Source of the DNA: Odoribacter splanchnicus DSM 20712
Lineage (GTDB): Bacteria; Bacteroidota; Bacteroidia; Bacteroidales; Marinifilaceae
Assembly (NCBI RefSeq): GCF_000190535.1
Contig: NC_015160.1
Span: 3,844,001-3,908,000 of the forward strand
Direction of reading: 5' to 3'
Length of the DNA: 64,000 nucleotides
Shown: positions 63,350 to 64,000 of the stretch, in pieces
Layout: the number at the start of each line of letters is the position of its first letter
How positions within the stretch are numbered: position 1 is the stretch's first letter
Notes under the pieces: generated by a model
Database searches by the model: none
Told to the model about the DNA's origin: nothing
What the model saw: the letters and a program-made list of their open reading frames with translations, nothing else
Made by a program: the position numbers and the translations under genes

Positions 63350-64000
63350 ATGAAAAAAAATGTAGTGGTGATTGCAGGAGGAAATTCTTCTGAATATGAA
63401 GTATCTATAAAATCCGGGAATCATATCTTTTCAGAAGTAGACGGAGAAAAATACAATAAATACCTGATGATCTTACGGGGCAGAGATTGGATGGTGGAGA
63501 TCGGAGATCAGAAATTTCCGGTAGATAAAAATGATTTTTCATTTGAATACCAGGGGAAGAAAGTTGTTTTTGATTTCGCCTATATCACCATTCATGGTAA
63601 TCCCGGTGAAAACGGGATGTTGCAAGGTTATCTCGATATGATGGGGGTGCCTTATTCAACCTGTAATACTTTGGTGGAAGCCATTACTTTCGATAAATAT
63701 ACCTGTACGAATTATTTGAATGCTTTTGGTATCAATACGACTCATCCGATCATGCTGGTCAGAGGAAAGGCTTTCGATAAAGAAGCGGTGCTGAAGGCTG
63801 TCGGTTTACCTTGTTTTATAAAGCCCAATGCCGAAGGCTCGAGTTTCGGTGTGTCTAAAGTGAAGACAGCTGCCGATTTCGATGCTGCGGTCGAGGGGGC
63901 TTTCAAGATGTGCAGAGAGATTTTGGTCGAGAGCTTTATCGATGGGATAGAGTTTACCTGCGGTTTATACAAAGTAGGGGATAAAAAAGTGGTTATGCCT
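63350..64000 (+). CDS. ddl: D-alanine--D-alanine ligase (partial, C-terminus outside window)
   Basis: The first 217 codons of Ddl, from an ATG at 63350, run off the window end. Visible: MKKNVVVIAGGNSSEYEVS (the Ser-Glu pair that binds the first D-Ala), TIHGNPGENGMLQGYLDMMG, and the ATP-grasp segments CFIKPNAEGSSFGVSKV and ILVESFIDGIEFTCG. It joins two D-Ala for the peptidoglycan pentapeptide in the cytoplasm. HGNPGENG in place of the more usual HGxxGEDG is common in Bacteroidota. The ATP-binding and metal-ligand end is outside the window. Confidence 0.95.
   Translation, partial: MKKNVVVIAGGNSSEYEVSIKSGNHIFSEVDGEKYNKYLMILRGRDWMVEIGDQKFPVDKNDFSFEYQGKKVVFDFAYITIHGNPGENGMLQGYLDMMGVPYSTCNTLVEAITFDKYTCTNYLNAFGINTTHPIMLVRGKAFDKEAVLKAVGLPCFIKPNAEGSSFGVSKVKTAADFDAAVEGAFKMCREILVESFIDGIEFTCGLYKVGDKKVVMP

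Overview
This window looks like chromosomal DNA of an anaerobic Bacteroidota bacterium of the order Bacteroidales. The supporting signs are many TAnnTTTG -7 boxes, some with a TTG about 19 bases upstream, typical of Bacteroidota housekeeping promoters. There is also a fused SecDF, a frdCAB (succinate dehydrogenase/fumarate reductase) operon, DUF4270 and DUF4369-TlpA lipoproteins, an ECF sigma/FecR pair and a GH95 fucosidase. An Odoribacter-like gut anaerobe is my guess from general resemblance, not something I could test.

Layout. 1-4 kb: end of an alpha/beta hydrolase and the frdCAB operon. 4-11 kb: a GH3/beta-lactamase fusion, a TlpA lipoprotein, an outer-membrane barrel and a DUF4270 lipoprotein, all leftward. 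11-14.6 kb: kelch-like lipoprotein and a TPR protein. 14.7-20.2 kb: a TrpB2-type tryptophan synthase beta chain with its own Trp-codon attenuator, an XRE regulator, a possible small RNA, mpl, a small lipoprotein and a phosphofructokinase with PPi-type motifs. 20.4-27 kb: glycosyltransferase/ECF sigma/carboxypeptidase-regulatory-domain overlapping genes, OmpH, another glycosyltransferase, START-like and S4 proteins and a FadL-type porin. 27.7-36 kb: GH95, an aldo/keto reductase, then an ECF sigma/FecR locus that appears to have lost its SusC/SusD pair and the 5' part of a TlpA gene. 36-39.5 kb: HAD phosphatase, tRNA-Phe, an RRM protein and thiL. 39.7-45.5 kb: complete sufBCDSE plus a DUF59 gene. 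45.6-54.2 kb: a barrel/SPOR protein, hydG, and a convergent five-gene hydrogen operon (sensory [FeFe]-hydrogenase, SpoIIE-type phosphatase, two thioredoxin-like [2Fe-2S] proteins, catalytic [FeFe]-hydrogenase). 54.3-64 kb: secDF, retropepsin-like protease, mdh, aminotransferase, MATE exporter, truncated AraC-type sensor, and the start of ddl.

The genes form a coherent anaerobic core: fumarate respiration (frd, mdh), glycolysis (phosphofructokinase), H2 metabolism with hydrogen sensing, and the Fe-S assembly needed by frdB and the hydrogenases. No transposase, integrase, prophage or CRISPR array is visible.

Four non-coding signals stand out. (1) A 25-codon leader peptide with three consecutive Trp codons precedes trpB, with a terminator and a mutually exclusive antiterminator. 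(2) Four long palindromic units of 160-185 bp sit as two inverted pairs 35 kb apart; their arms differ between units but stay complementary, so structure seems conserved over sequence. (3) A family of AAGCTAAAGGC-like repeats starts at or within a few bases of the stop codons of seven genes. (4) A promoter-terminator pair at 16.8-17.0 kb has no gene between, a candidate small RNA.
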